From contig CASFXY010000007.1 in assembly GCA_949298805.1 (NCBI GenBank), positions 38,149 to 102,148 on the forward strand: DNA of 64,000 bases. The letters are read 5' to 3'. Origin of the DNA: an uncultured bacterium (GTDB lineage Bacteria; Cyanobacteriota; Vampirovibrionia; Gastranaerophilales; Gastranaerophilaceae). The notes under the pieces were generated by a model, which saw only the letters and a list, made by a program, of their open reading frames with translations, was not told the origin of the DNA and ran no database searches. Of this stretch, positions 17,188 to 26,258 are shown piece after piece (position 1 is the first letter of the stretch; every line of letters starts with the position of its first letter). Both the position numbers and the translations under genes were made by a program.

Positions 17188-19044
17188 GTGAATTATTATA
17201 AAAATCCCCATAATACAGGTCAAACGGGCGAAGACAATAAATCAGAAGATACAAAAATAAATATATTATTTTCCAACCCCATTAATACACAAAAAAATGC
17301 ACCTCAAAGTAACAGAACAAGTGCAAACAGGCTGTATGGCGGCTATTCGTCCAATTTGAACACCAAAAATTTAAATATAAATTACAAACAAACACTTAAA
17401 ATTATAAATGAAGCTTTTGCGCAAAAATCGGACTTGGGGCAACTGTTTTATATACTGCATAATATTCTGTGTACTAATATGCAGGTAAACTTTAGCGCAA
17501 TAGGTCTACTGAATGCACAATCAAATTGTATTAACGTAAAATTAATAGATAAAATAGGCTCAATTTATAATACAAAAATAATGCTCAATGACGAGACAAA
17601 CCCTTTGATTAAATGTTATTTAACAAAAACAATTCAAGGGTGTCAGGATAATAAATTTTTAAAGGCAAACTACTTAAATAATTCTCCATGTATTATTATG
17701 CCATTAATTTCTTTTGGCGAATGTTTGGGAGTGTTTATAGTAGGCGACAATCATCTCAATACCTGTACGGAATTATACCAATTTTTATCCAGTTATATGG
17801 CAATTTTTATACAAAACAGAAATCTTGCAGAACTTGTAGATAAAAATACAGACATTGATTCTTTAACAGGGCTTGCAAATCACAAATGTTTTCAAGAGGA
17901 ACTTATAAGACAAATTGAAAGTTGCAACAAGGCAAATTCACCTCTTTCGGTTTGTATTTTTGATATTTTAAACATCTCGCAAATAAACAGAGAATTTGGA
18001 CATGCAAAAGGCGACGAAATAATAAAATCCGTTGCCAAGAAAATTAAACAAAATATCAGGAATACTGACTTTGCAGGTCGCTATGGCGGGGATGAAGTAG
18101 GCATTATAATGCCGAATACATCAACAGATGAAGCTAAATATATAGCTGAATACTTATCTTATGCGCTTTCATGCGTGCTTATTGACGATGTTGGACCGGT
18201 TAAATTAAGCTGTGGCATTGCAACGTACCCGCAAACATCAAAAAACCATGAAAAACTTGTCTTGCTTGCCGAACAAGCAATGTATATTTCAAAAAGCAAA
18301 TGCTATGAAAGCGGAAGCTGCGTAATAGTAACATCTGAAGATTACAACTTCTGGGATGATGAAGCGTTGAAATGCTTTGCTGAAGTTTTAACAAAAAAAC
18401 ACGCGCAAATCGGTGTCGATTTTGAAGAAGAATTAATTCATAAATTTCATAATGAGCAAATTTTATCCAGCAAACACATGCTGGATGTAGTAACTTCCCT
18501 TGCAGGAACAATTGATGCCAAAGACCCATACACAAAAGGTCACTCCAGTCTTGTTTCCAGATACTCCGAAGCTCTGGCAAGAGCAATTCAACTGCCGGAA
18601 GCAGAAGTTGAAAGAATAAAACTGGGTGCGCTTTTGCATGACATAGGAAAAATAGGTATTCCTGAAAATGTACTCAGAAAACCTGCAATGCTTGACGACG
18701 ATGAATGGGAAATTATGAAACAACACCCTGTAATAGGTGCGGAAAAAGTACTTGCGCCAAATGAATCCCTGCGAGACCTTATTCCTATGGTAAAATACCA
18801 CCATGAACATTGGGACGGTACCGGTTATCCCTGCGGTTTAAAAGGTGAAGAAATACCACTTAACGCAAGAATAGTGTCAATTGCGGATGCTTACCATGCA
18901 TTGGTATCCGACAGACCATACAGAAAAGGTTTAAGTGTTGAAAAGGCTTGTGAAATTTTAAAACTTGGGGCAGGCGTTCAATGGGATAAAGAGCTTGTAA
19001 GACAGTTTATTATAATTGCACCAAGCCTTTCCACAACTGTTTAA
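17188..19044 (+). CDS. GAF-GGDEF-HD-GYP cyclic di-GMP turnover protein
   Basis: 618 residues. A polar N-terminus (1-65) precedes a GAF-like sensor domain (about 70-210), a GGDEF domain (about 220-375) with the active-site loop G-G-D-E-V at 300-304, and an HD-GYP domain (about 425-610) with HD at 484-485, HHEHWDGTGYP at 538-548. GGDEF domains make and HD-GYP domains degrade c-di-GMP. The F-to-V change in the loop is tolerated in some cyclases. No membrane segments, so a cytoplasmic sensor. The start is GTG with GGAAGG upstream. Its end overlaps the convergent glycosyltransferase gene by four bases. Confidence 0.92.
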   Translation: MNYYKNPHNTGQTGEDNKSEDTKINILFSNPINTQKNAPQSNRTSANRLYGGYSSNLNTKNLNINYKQTLKIINEAFAQKSDLGQLFYILHNILCTNMQVNFSAIGLLNAQSNCINVKLIDKIGSIYNTKIMLNDETNPLIKCYLTKTIQGCQDNKFLKANYLNNSPCIIMPLISFGECLGVFIVGDNHLNTCTELYQFLSSYMAIFIQNRNLAELVDKNTDIDSLTGLANHKCFQEELIRQIESCNKANSPLSVCIFDILNISQINREFGHAKGDEIIKSVAKKIKQNIRNTDFAGRYGGDEVGIIMPNTSTDEAKYIAEYLSYALSCVLIDDVGPVKLSCGIATYPQTSKNHEKLVLLAEQAMYISKSKCYESGSCVIVTSEDYNFWDDEALKCFAEVLTKKHAQIGVDFEEELIHKFHNEQILSSKHMLDVVTSLAGTIDAKDPYTKGHSSLVSRYSEALARAIQLPEAEVERIKLGALLHDIGKIGIPENVLRKPAMLDDDEWEIMKQHPVIGAEKVLAPNESLRDLIPMVKYHHEHWDGTGYPCGLKGEEIPLNARIVSIADAYHALVSDRPYRKGLSVEKACEILKLGAGVQWDKELVRQFIIIAPSLSTTV

Positions 19045-20579
19045 AGCAAAATTTTTGCAACATAAGTTCGCCCTTGATACTTTATAAAATGGATTTTTTT
19101 GGCTTTTGATAAAATCCATTCATTTAAAAATGGGGTAAGTTCTAAATTACGATAATCATAAGAATGGCAAAAAATATAGGTTTTTCCTTTTTCAAGCGCA
19201 TTTAATTTTTCAAAATATTCCTCTTTTGAATATTTTTCAGGGGAAATAATTACGTATTTTAAAGTTTGAAATTTTAAAACTCTTGAATAATACTCATATT
19301 CTCCAACTGAAGCCTTATTCAGCACAATAACATCGCCATTTTTATAATTATTTACAATTAAATTTAGCGCACCCCTTGCATCCTCACGAGAGTGAAAGAA
19401 AGATGTGACGTAGTCGACTCCGCCAAAAATAAGGCTTCTGATATAATTAAAGTTGTAATTAAAAAACCCAAAAATAAAAAATGAAACTATTAACAAAAAA
19501 AATGTAATTGATTTCTTCGAATTTTTAAAATTAAAATCCAAAGAAAAAGAAATAAAAATTATTAAAATAGGGGCACTCCATAGGGCAAGACGTTCCTTGA
19601 TAGGATAAATATTGAACAATGCAAAAACAATTGCAAATAACAAAGACAATAAAGCAATTTTAAAAACAGAATCGTAAGCCGAACGATTTTTATTGGTTAT
19701 TGCACGGATTAAACCTGTAAAAATAAGTATTGCAATAAACAGAATTGCAACATTTGGTGCAAAGAAATATTTTAAATTTTTTACAAAAAGCAGCAAGGTT
19801 GCAACATCAAATTTAACAAAGCCGTCATGCCAATAATTTGCAAGAAAATCGGCAGAATTGCCGCCTTGAGGAAATAAAAATAAAAAATAACTCAAAATAC
19901 CAAAGGTAAAAAGCATTAATATTAAAAACAAAAATTGTTTATCAGGACGCATTTTTAACCTTAAAAGCTCATAAAATAAGTATGCAGCCAGAATAAAAAC
20001 ATAAGTATAGCTGAATAAAAAAGGTATAAACAAGGCGAAAGAATAAAATATAGCTTTTTTATAAGTCATATTTGAAGCTGAAAATTTTGAAAAGAAAATT
20101 AAAGACAAAATTACAACAAGCACCTCAAGACTATATTGTTTAAATTCTTGCGAGTAGTATATGAGAGGCAAATTTAACCCAAAAAGAATATTGGCAAGAA
20201 CAATGCTGATTTTTTTTGAAAAAATAAGCCTTGTCAAAAAATAAAAAGCGAAAACCGAGGCAAGTGAAAATAAAAAAGGCAAAAGCCTTAAGGCAAGCTC
20301 ACTTTCACCAAAAACAAATGTAGAAATTTTGTTTATAAACATAAATAAGCAAGGCGCACTTTGGTTGTTATCAAGAGGCAAAAATATTTCAAAAAAGTTG
20401 CGATTAAGAACATTAAGTGCCAATAAGCACTCATCATGCCAAAGAGGTCGATTTTGAAAATATAAAAAACATCTTATTGCACATGAAAAAAGTAAAACCG
20501 CATATAAAAAAACTTTATAAAAAATATTTTTAAATACTGTAATATTCAAGTTTTGCACCCATATCGAGCTTTCTTGCAT
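19041..20579 (-). CDS. GT39-like membrane glycosyltransferase
   Basis: Up to 512 residues with about ten membrane helices. The motif LWHDECLLAL early after TM1 corresponds to the acidic W-x-D-E loop of GT-C enzymes of the PMT/ArnT (GT39) group, which transfer sugars from polyprenyl-phosphate carriers outside the inner membrane. A soluble C-terminal region (from about 400) follows. It overlaps the upstream GT2 gene by 50 bases if the ATG at 20579 is used; TTG at 20549 or GTG at 20558 are alternatives. With the GT2 gene, a dolichyl-phosphate-mannose-like donor system is suggested. Confidence 0.8.
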   Translation of the reverse strand: MQESSIWVQNLNITVFKNIFYKVFLYAVLLFSCAIRCFLYFQNRPLWHDECLLALNVLNRNFFEIFLPLDNNQSAPCLFMFINKISTFVFGESELALRLLPFLFSLASVFAFYFLTRLIFSKKISIVLANILFGLNLPLIYYSQEFKQYSLEVLVVILSLIFFSKFSASNMTYKKAIFYSFALFIPFLFSYTYVFILAAYLFYELLRLKMRPDKQFLFLILMLFTFGILSYFLFLFPQGGNSADFLANYWHDGFVKFDVATLLLFVKNLKYFFAPNVAILFIAILIFTGLIRAITNKNRSAYDSVFKIALLSLLFAIVFALFNIYPIKERLALWSAPILIIFISFSLDFNFKNSKKSITFFLLIVSFFIFGFFNYNFNYIRSLIFGGVDYVTSFFHSREDARGALNLIVNNYKNGDVIVLNKASVGEYEYYSRVLKFQTLKYVIISPEKYSKEEYFEKLNALEKGKTYIFCHSYDYRNLELTPFLNEWILSKAKKIHFIKYQGRTYVAKILL

Positions 20580-21318
20580 CTTTTTTAAATATCTGTGATT
20601 TATAAATACCTAAATTGGCAAGAAAATACTCCAGACTGACACCCAATACGCCAAAACCGTATTTAAGCGAACGCTTAAAATTTATTGAGCTGGCATCAGG
20701 AAAATATTTTGTAGGACAAGATATTTCACCGATTTTAAACCCGTAATAAAAAACAAGAGAGAGCATTTGATTATCAAATATAAAATCATCGTCACACTCG
20801 CCCAATGGCAAATTTTTTAATACGTCAGAGCTAAATGCCCTAAAGCCGCTATGATACTCTGAAAGATTTTTTCCGTTAAATAAATTCTGAAAAAAAGTAA
20901 GAAATCTGTTAGAAACATATTTATACAATGGCATGCCGCCTTTTAATGCCGAGCCTGTAAGTATACGGGAAGCAATTACTGCATCATATTCGCCAAAAGC
21001 AATCATTGATGCCATTGCAGGAATTAATTTTGGCGTATATTGATAATCAGGGTGTAGCATAACCACAATATCCGCATTTTCCTTAAGAGCGGCTATATAA
21101 CATGATTTCTGATTAGCACCGTAACCAAGATTATTTTTATGAACAATTGTTGTAATGCCAAGTTTTTTTGCTATTTCTTTCGTATTGTCAATAGAATTAT
21201 CATCAACAAGTATAACAGAGTCCACAATACCCTTATATATCTCCGAAAATGTTTTTTCAAGAGTCTTTTCGGCATTATAAGCCGGCATAATTACAACAAC
21301 TTTTTTATCGTTAATCAT
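20530..21318 (-). CDS. GT2 family glycosyltransferase (polyprenyl-phosphate type)
   Basis: 262 residues. The N-terminus VVVIMPAYNAEKTLEKT, then VILVDDNSIDNT and VVMLHPDYQY, are the GT-A nucleotide-sugar and metal motifs of DPM1/DPG-synthase-like GT2 enzymes, although the usual DxD reads HPD. No membrane anchor is obvious. It likely charges a lipid-phosphate carrier used by the adjacent GT-C protein. The ATG sits exactly six bases after TAAAAT, sharing a symmetric -35 with the divergent TPR gene. Confidence 0.88.
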   Translation of the reverse strand: MINDKKVVVIMPAYNAEKTLEKTFSEIYKGIVDSVILVDDNSIDNTKEIAKKLGITTIVHKNNLGYGANQKSCYIAALKENADIVVMLHPDYQYTPKLIPAMASMIAFGEYDAVIASRILTGSALKGGMPLYKYVSNRFLTFFQNLFNGKNLSEYHSGFRAFSSDVLKNLPLGECDDDFIFDNQMLSLVFYYGFKIGEISCPTKYFPDASSINFKRSLKYGFGVLGVSLEYFLANLGIYKSQIFKKDARKLDMGAKLEYYSI

Positions 21319-21324
21319 ATTTTT

Positions 21325-21353
21325 ATTTTAGTTGTAAAGCAAATTAGTTGCAA
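21325..21353 (-). promoter_or_regulatory. Leaderless promoter of the GT2 gene
   Basis: On the minus strand: TTGCAA (21348-21353), 17-base spacer, TAAAAT (21325-21330), 6 nt, then the ATG at 21316-21318. The -35 box is its own reverse complement and is shared with the divergent promoter. Confidence 0.7.
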
Positions 21354-21376
21354 ATGATGTAATAAAAAAATATAAT
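21348..21376 (+). promoter_or_regulatory. Leaderless promoter of the large TPR gene
   Basis: TTGCAA (21348-21353), 17-base spacer, TATAAT (21371-21376), 6 nt, then the ATG at 21383. No ribosome site is present between promoter and start codon. Confidence 0.75.
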
Positions 21377-21382
21377 AACAGT

Positions 21383-23065
21383 ATGGATTTAGACAATGAA
21401 AACTCTATAGATTATATTAAGAAGTCTTTTGAACTCAAAAATTCTAAGCTTTACAAAGAAGCAATAGAAATGCTTTATAAAGCGTTGGAGTGTGAAGAAG
21501 GCAGGCAAAATGCCGAAATTATTTCACAAATAGGAGACTTATACGCACTTTTAAAAAATTACGAGCGTGCTATTGAAGAATATGAAAAAGTGCTTGATAT
21601 AGACAAAAATCATGCGCATTCTTTGGATAAAATGTCAAAAATATATTTTCTTGTTGAAAAATATGATAAGGCACTTGAAATTTCTGAAAGACTACTCAAA
21701 ACAACTCACAATGAGGATTATTTCACAAGTCATTTGCAAATCTTATTCAAATTAAAATATTTCGACAAAATGAAAAATCTTTACGACTCTTTTGATGAAA
21801 ATCTTAAAAATAATGCGCAAATTTTGTACATAATGTCAAAAACAGGTCTTTTCCCTCAAAAAGAATTTTTAAAAAAAGCTGTTGAAAGAGATAATAATCT
21901 TTCTGCCGCCTGCTTTGAACTTGCACTAAAATATTACGAAGAAGAAGATTACAACAATTCAAAACCTTTATTTAAACATGTTATTGAACTTGAAAAAAAC
22001 TCTCTTGCATATTTTTACTTGGGACTTATAGAACACTATGAAGGACATTTTTTTGAGGCAATAGACAATTATCTCGAGTGTATAAAATTGGATAAAACAA
22101 ATGATAAATGCTGTTTTGAATTGGCAAAGGCATATATTGACGTCAACTGGCTGGAAGAAGCTCAAATAGCAATTAAAAGTTCTATAGGCATTTTAAAATT
22201 AAAAGACGAATTTTCACCAAAATTAGATGAACACCATTTTTTACTGGCCTGGATTTTATCCAAACAAGATGACAAAAAAGGCGCAATTTTGTATCTGGAT
22301 TTAATAAATAAAGATTCAAAAATGTACCCTAACGCTCAAATATTAAAAAACACTCTCAACCTAAATGCTGATAATTACATAAAAGCAAAAGAAATACTTG
22401 AGAATTACTACAAAAATAATCCTGATGATGCTAAAAATCCAATCCTAATTGAATCTTTAGGGAAAATATATAAACAGTTAAAATTATACAAAGATGCCCA
22501 AAAACTATATGAAGCAGCATTGGAAACCTTCCCCGGTTCGGTTTTTTACTCTGTAGAACTGATTGATATCCTAATTGATGACAAAAATTATGACAAAGCA
22601 CTGGAATATGCCAAAAAACTTGAGCATAGTGCGCCGAAATGTCCAAGTACATATAATTCTTTTGCCAGAATTTATTACAGGCTCAAAAATTACGATGCCG
22701 CTATTGAAAACCTTAAAATTTTAAACGAAATGGATATAAATAATGCCGAAGGTTTTTATTTCTTGGGTCTTATTCAAAATGACACATGTCAACCTGAAGC
22801 AGCGCTTGAAAATTTTAAAATAGCATTAACTCTTAACCCCATGCCTGCAAAATATTACGCACAGACTGCGCGAGCCTATGAAACCATGGGTGATTTAGAA
22901 AATGCTATGCTATATATTAAAGAAGCAATTGAAATAGCACCCGAAGAAATAAACTACAAAAGTCAGGCTAAAAATCTTGCACAAAAAATGAACGATAAAG
23001 AAAAGGCGGATTTTTACAATTCACAAATTATTCGTATGGAACAAGTATTGAAACAAAGAGATTAG
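21383..23065 (+). CDS. Large tetratricopeptide repeat protein
   Basis: 560 residues made almost entirely of TPR-like helical hairpins, for example NYERAIEEYEKVLDIDKN, KYDKALEISERLL, HFFEAIDNYLECIKLD and NLENAMLYIKEAIEIAP-type units. There is no signal peptide or membrane helix. Such proteins scaffold protein complexes in the cytoplasm; partners are unknown. It is divergent from the GT2/GT39 pair, so a link to surface glycosylation is possible but not shown. It ends four bases inside the convergent U32 gene. Confidence 0.88.
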   Translation: MDLDNENSIDYIKKSFELKNSKLYKEAIEMLYKALECEEGRQNAEIISQIGDLYALLKNYERAIEEYEKVLDIDKNHAHSLDKMSKIYFLVEKYDKALEISERLLKTTHNEDYFTSHLQILFKLKYFDKMKNLYDSFDENLKNNAQILYIMSKTGLFPQKEFLKKAVERDNNLSAACFELALKYYEEEDYNNSKPLFKHVIELEKNSLAYFYLGLIEHYEGHFFEAIDNYLECIKLDKTNDKCCFELAKAYIDVNWLEEAQIAIKSSIGILKLKDEFSPKLDEHHFLLAWILSKQDDKKGAILYLDLINKDSKMYPNAQILKNTLNLNADNYIKAKEILENYYKNNPDDAKNPILIESLGKIYKQLKLYKDAQKLYEAALETFPGSVFYSVELIDILIDDKNYDKALEYAKKLEHSAPKCPSTYNSFARIYYRLKNYDAAIENLKILNEMDINNAEGFYFLGLIQNDTCQPEAALENFKIALTLNPMPAKYYAQTARAYETMGDLENAMLYIKEAIEIAPEEINYKSQAKNLAQKMNDKEKADFYNSQIIRMEQVLKQRD

Positions 23066-24855
23066 TATTCTTTTATAACCATTTCACAATTTTTGCAATC
23101 AAATTCAAGCTTCAATCTTTTCCCTTTTTCATCTGTCAAATATAGTTTTTTATTTTTTATTCCTGATTTTAAACACATATTTAAAGTTCTTCTCAAGCAA
23201 TGCTTTGTGCGCATCAATTCTGCATTTTTAATATTTTTTGTTTCGTAAGAAGGTTGGGCACATTGTACATTACACTGAGCATAAAACTCTTTTGCTTTTT
23301 GATTATGAACATTAAGCCTGTAATCATTATATTTAAGCGGAAATTTTGCAGGAATAATTCTTTTTGCTTTTCTTGCCAAACGCTCTTGTTCATAAAACTT
23401 TAAACGAAATTCCATAAGTTTATCAAGCAATTCGCGCCTTATAGCATTTATTTGTGAAACTTTCAAAAAAGGTATTTTTGAATTTACAAAAGTTATGTCC
23501 TGAACATAAAAATCACTATTGCCGGTTTTATTTAATTGGTCTTGAAAAACAGACTTCATTTTTTCAACATTTTGCGCTTCTTCAAAACCATTTAACGGCA
23601 CAAAATATTTAATGTTATCCTCATCTAAAACTTCAATCTTGCAATTATAAACAAAAAATTTAACACCAATTCGCCTTTTTGTCTTTGAATTTGCAAGATT
23701 TTTGTTAAATTCAAAGTCAAAATTTCTGAAAATTTCCATACCAGATTTTATTTTAGGCATAGAATTCGGATATATTTGAGCAACATCATTCTTGTAGATA
23801 ACTTTATTTACAAGAAATCCGCTCAAATCATCATTATAAAAGTAACTCATACCGTCTTGAGGGTTTATTTTTACAGTAGCTCTAACTTTAATGAAATCTT
23901 TTTCTACTCCAATGACAATACCCGCTTTTTCGCCCTTTTGCTTGGGTGTTTCAAAATTATAAATGTTTTCCGTACCCGAACACAAAAAATATGTGGAGTA
24001 CTCACGATTAAATGTTTTATTGATATCCGGTTTAAAATCATAAAAAACCTTGCCTGATGAAATTCTGTTATATTTTTCAAGCAAAATATTATAAAAAGCA
24101 CTCACGTTTTTAACATAATTTTCGTCTTTTAAGCGTCCCTCTATTTTAAAAGAAATAACTCCCGCATTTACTAATTCATCCAGATATGGCGCAGCACAAA
24201 AATCCTTTAAAGATAGTAAATGTTTATTTTTTACATATACATTTCCGCAATCATCAAAAAGCGTGTATCTCTTACGACAAGGTTGGGCGCACTCGCCCCT
24301 GTTTGCACTCCTGTTGCCAAATGCATAACTCAAATAACACTGCCCGCTATAACTCACACAAAGTGCACCATGTATAAAGGTTTCAATTTCAATATCCGTA
24401 TTTTTACAAATTTCTCTAATTTTTTCAAGCGACATCTCGCGCGCAAGAATGACTCTGTCCAAACCCAGTTTTTCAAAAAACTTAACTTTTTCAATATCGC
24501 GAATATCACACTGTGTACTTGCACTAATTAAAAATGGCGGTAAATCCATTTTAAATATTGCAAAATCCTGAACAATTATTCCGTCAACTCCTATATCATA
24601 TAATTTATGTAATAAATCTTGAACATCATCAAGTTCGTCATCTTTTAAAATAGTATTTAAAGTTACATAAACTCTTGCAAAAAATTTATGTGCATATTTA
24701 ACAACATCTTCAATATCTTCTAGGGTATTTGCCGCATTTTTTCTTGCGCCAAAAGACGGGGCACCGATATAAACTGCATCCGCGCCAAAATTAATCGCAG
24801 ATATTGCACAATTTTTGTCTTTAGCAGGTGATAAAAGTTCAATATCGCGCGCCAT
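23062..24855 (-). CDS. U32 peptidase-family protein (RlhA/YegQ-like)
   Basis: 597 residues. The family core is clear: ELLSPAKD, FGADAVYIG, FIHGALCVSYSGQCYLS, NRGECAQPCR, and FKIEGRLK. Members are now linked to prephenate-dependent hydroxylation of 23S rRNA or tRNA rather than proteolysis. The conserved cysteines sit around residues 170-195. A C-terminal extension carries more cysteines. I prefer ATG at 24855, two bases after the YbaK stop, over a TTG at 24876 that would overlap it. Confidence 0.9.
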   Translation of the reverse strand: MARDIELLSPAKDKNCAISAINFGADAVYIGAPSFGARKNAANTLEDIEDVVKYAHKFFARVYVTLNTILKDDELDDVQDLLHKLYDIGVDGIIVQDFAIFKMDLPPFLISASTQCDIRDIEKVKFFEKLGLDRVILAREMSLEKIREICKNTDIEIETFIHGALCVSYSGQCYLSYAFGNRSANRGECAQPCRKRYTLFDDCGNVYVKNKHLLSLKDFCAAPYLDELVNAGVISFKIEGRLKDENYVKNVSAFYNILLEKYNRISSGKVFYDFKPDINKTFNREYSTYFLCSGTENIYNFETPKQKGEKAGIVIGVEKDFIKVRATVKINPQDGMSYFYNDDLSGFLVNKVIYKNDVAQIYPNSMPKIKSGMEIFRNFDFEFNKNLANSKTKRRIGVKFFVYNCKIEVLDEDNIKYFVPLNGFEEAQNVEKMKSVFQDQLNKTGNSDFYVQDITFVNSKIPFLKVSQINAIRRELLDKLMEFRLKFYEQERLARKAKRIIPAKFPLKYNDYRLNVHNQKAKEFYAQCNVQCAQPSYETKNIKNAELMRTKHCLRRTLNMCLKSGIKNKKLYLTDEKGKRLKLEFDCKNCEMVIKEY

Positions 24856-24857
24856 AT

Positions 24858-25328
24858 TTATTGCCAATCTTTGCAAACATCAACCCAGCAGCGTGCTTTT
24901 GAAAACTTCTCAAGCTGACTCATTGTAAGTTCAATTGCACTATTTGAACTTCCACAAGCAGGATATACCGTTTCAAATCTTTTTAATGAAACATCAAGAT
25001 AAACTTCTACATCTTCTTTTATCCCAAAAGGGCATACACCGCCTGCTTTATGACCTATATAATACTCAATATCATCAAAAGGTATCATTTTTGCTTTTGC
25101 GGCAAAAAAAGTTTTATATTTCTTATTGTCAATTCTTGCATCTCCCGCCGCAACAATAAGAACAGGTTTGGATTCAACAAAGAAAGAAAGTGTCTTTGCT
25201 ATTCTTTTGCCTTCACATCCCAATGCTTGAGCTGCAAGTTCAACAGTTGCGCTGGAAGTTGAAAATTCTAAAATTTTATCATCTGCATCAAATTCTTTTA
25301 AATATTCCCTAACTGCTTCAATAGACAT
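24858..25328 (-). CDS. YbaK/EbsC-type aminoacyl-tRNA deacylase
   Basis: 156 residues. The pattern KTLSFFVESKPVLIVAAGDARID, GHKAGGVCPFGI and VYPACGSSNSAIELT matches the YbaK/ProX editing domain that clears mischarged Cys- or Ala-tRNA(Pro) in trans. The catalytic lysine is within KRIAKTL. A perfect GGAGGAAAA ribosome site precedes the ATG. It is followed two bases later by the U32 gene and is probably co-transcribed. Confidence 0.92.
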   Translation of the reverse strand: MSIEAVREYLKEFDADDKILEFSTSSATVELAAQALGCEGKRIAKTLSFFVESKPVLIVAAGDARIDNKKYKTFFAAKAKMIPFDDIEYYIGHKAGGVCPFGIKEDVEVYLDVSLKRFETVYPACGSSNSAIELTMSQLEKFSKARCWVDVCKDWQ

Positions 25329-25391
25329 TTTTCCTCCAAGATAACCGGATTATACTACAAAATTAAAATTATTTATGTAAATATAAATACT

Positions 25392-25961
25392 ATGACGGAT
25401 AAAAATACACCATTTGGACAAACGCAAAGGCTTTTCTTTGCAAAAATAACTTTTGATGATTTTGGCGAAATTTCAAAAATGCTTAATCAAAGTAATGTCA
25501 GAAAATTTTGGGGGAAAAAATTTACAAATAATGATATAAAAAAATGGATTGAAAACTGCATAAACTCATATACAAACAAGGGGGAAGGTTTTTATATTAT
25601 TCGACATAGACAAACAGGAGATACAATAGGACAAATTTCTCTTTCACAAGATACAATAAACAGCAAAATATACTACGAAATAGGTTATATCTTAAATGAA
25701 AAATATACAGGGCAAGGATTTGCAACGGAAGCAGCAAAATATATGGTTAAATATGCTTTTAAAGTTTTGAATTTAGACACTGTTATTTTTGAAATACAAC
25801 CAAAAAACACAAAATCCGTTAACGTTGCAAAAAGACTGGGGGCAAAAGAACAAGGAAGTTTCATTAAAAAAGTTAACGGGAAGAAAATTGAACACATTAT
25901 ATTTGAAATTAAAAACAACCAAAAAACAACACAAAACGCAAGCAAAAATAAATGCCGATGA
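25392..25961 (+). CDS. GNAT family N-acetyltransferase (RimJ/RimL-like)
   Basis: 189 residues. Motif A is visible as YILNEKYTGQGFATEAAKYMV (acetyl-CoA binding Q-x-x-G-x-A type) followed by NTKSVNVAKRLGAKEQG, the RimJ/RimL signature. The substrate is unknown. The C-terminus is a lysine/asparagine-rich tail. Its stop codon lies inside the 3' end of the tRNA-Thr gene on the opposite strand, a nine-base overlap. Confidence 0.88.
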   Translation: MTDKNTPFGQTQRLFFAKITFDDFGEISKMLNQSNVRKFWGKKFTNNDIKKWIENCINSYTNKGEGFYIIRHRQTGDTIGQISLSQDTINSKIYYEIGYILNEKYTGQGFATEAAKYMVKYAFKVLNLDTVIFEIQPKNTKSVNVAKRLGAKEQGSFIKKVNGKKIEHIIFEIKNNQKTTQNASKNKCR

Positions 25962-26025
25962 GGGGACTTGAACCCCTGACCTGTCGATTACGAATCGACT
26001 GCTCTACCAACTGAGCCACATCGGC
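25953..26025 (-). tRNA. tRNA-Thr(CGT)
   Basis: Read on the minus strand, the acceptor arms GCCGATG and CATCGGC pair, the D arm is GCTCAGTTGGTAGAGC, the anticodon stem GTCGA/TCGAC encloses TTCGTAA (anticodon CGT), and the T arm is AGGGG-TTCAAGT-CCCCT, with an A discriminator. CCA is not encoded. It decodes ACG. Confidence 0.95.
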
Positions 26026-26031
26026 AAATTC

Positions 26032-26064
26032 AGAATAAAAGAGCCCCTTTAAAAGAGCTCTTTT
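26032..26064 (-). terminator. Hairpin between the two tRNA genes
   Basis: AAAGAGC and GCTCTTT pair around about a dozen bases with a T-rich exit on the minus strand. It could end tRNA-Arg transcription or be a processing structure. Weak. Confidence 0.3.
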
Positions 26065-26065
26065 A

Positions 26066-26142
26066 TGGCGCGCCTGAAGGGATTCGAACCCCTGACCTTT
26101 TGGTTCGTAGCCAAACACTCTATCCAGCTGAGCTACAGGCGC
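26066..26142 (-). tRNA. tRNA-Arg(ACG)
   Basis: Read on the minus strand: acceptor GCGCCTG/CAGGCGC, D arm with GCTCAGCTGGATAGAGT, anticodon stem TTTGG/CCAAA around CTACGAA (anticodon ACG, read as ICG after deamination), T arm AGGGG-TTCGAAT-CCCTT, discriminator G and an encoded CCA. Unlike the adjacent tRNA-Thr, the CCA is encoded. The first 17 nt are duplicated upstream. Confidence 0.95.
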
Positions 26143-26201
26143 ACAGAATTCAAAGTAATATTAAGCTGAGCTACAGGCGCACAGAATTCAAAGTAATATT
26201 A
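26126..26201. repeat. 38-bp tandem duplication of the tRNA-Arg 5' end and promoter
   Basis: Positions 26126-26163 and 26164-26201 are identical 38-base units. Each carries the first 17 nt of tRNA-Arg (in minus orientation) plus 21 bases of upstream DNA that includes a TAATATTAC -10-like stretch. The distal copy is a truncated tRNA 5' half with its own promoter copy. Confidence 0.95.
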
Positions 26202-26258
26202 TCACAAAAAAAATTAAAATAAAATACTTTTTTTAATATGCGCACATAGCCGGAATCT

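Noticed and set aside
25382..25391. Leaderless arrangement for the GNAT gene (TATAAA before ATG)
   Set aside because: Only four bases separate hexamer and ATG, unlike the six-base class; not counted.
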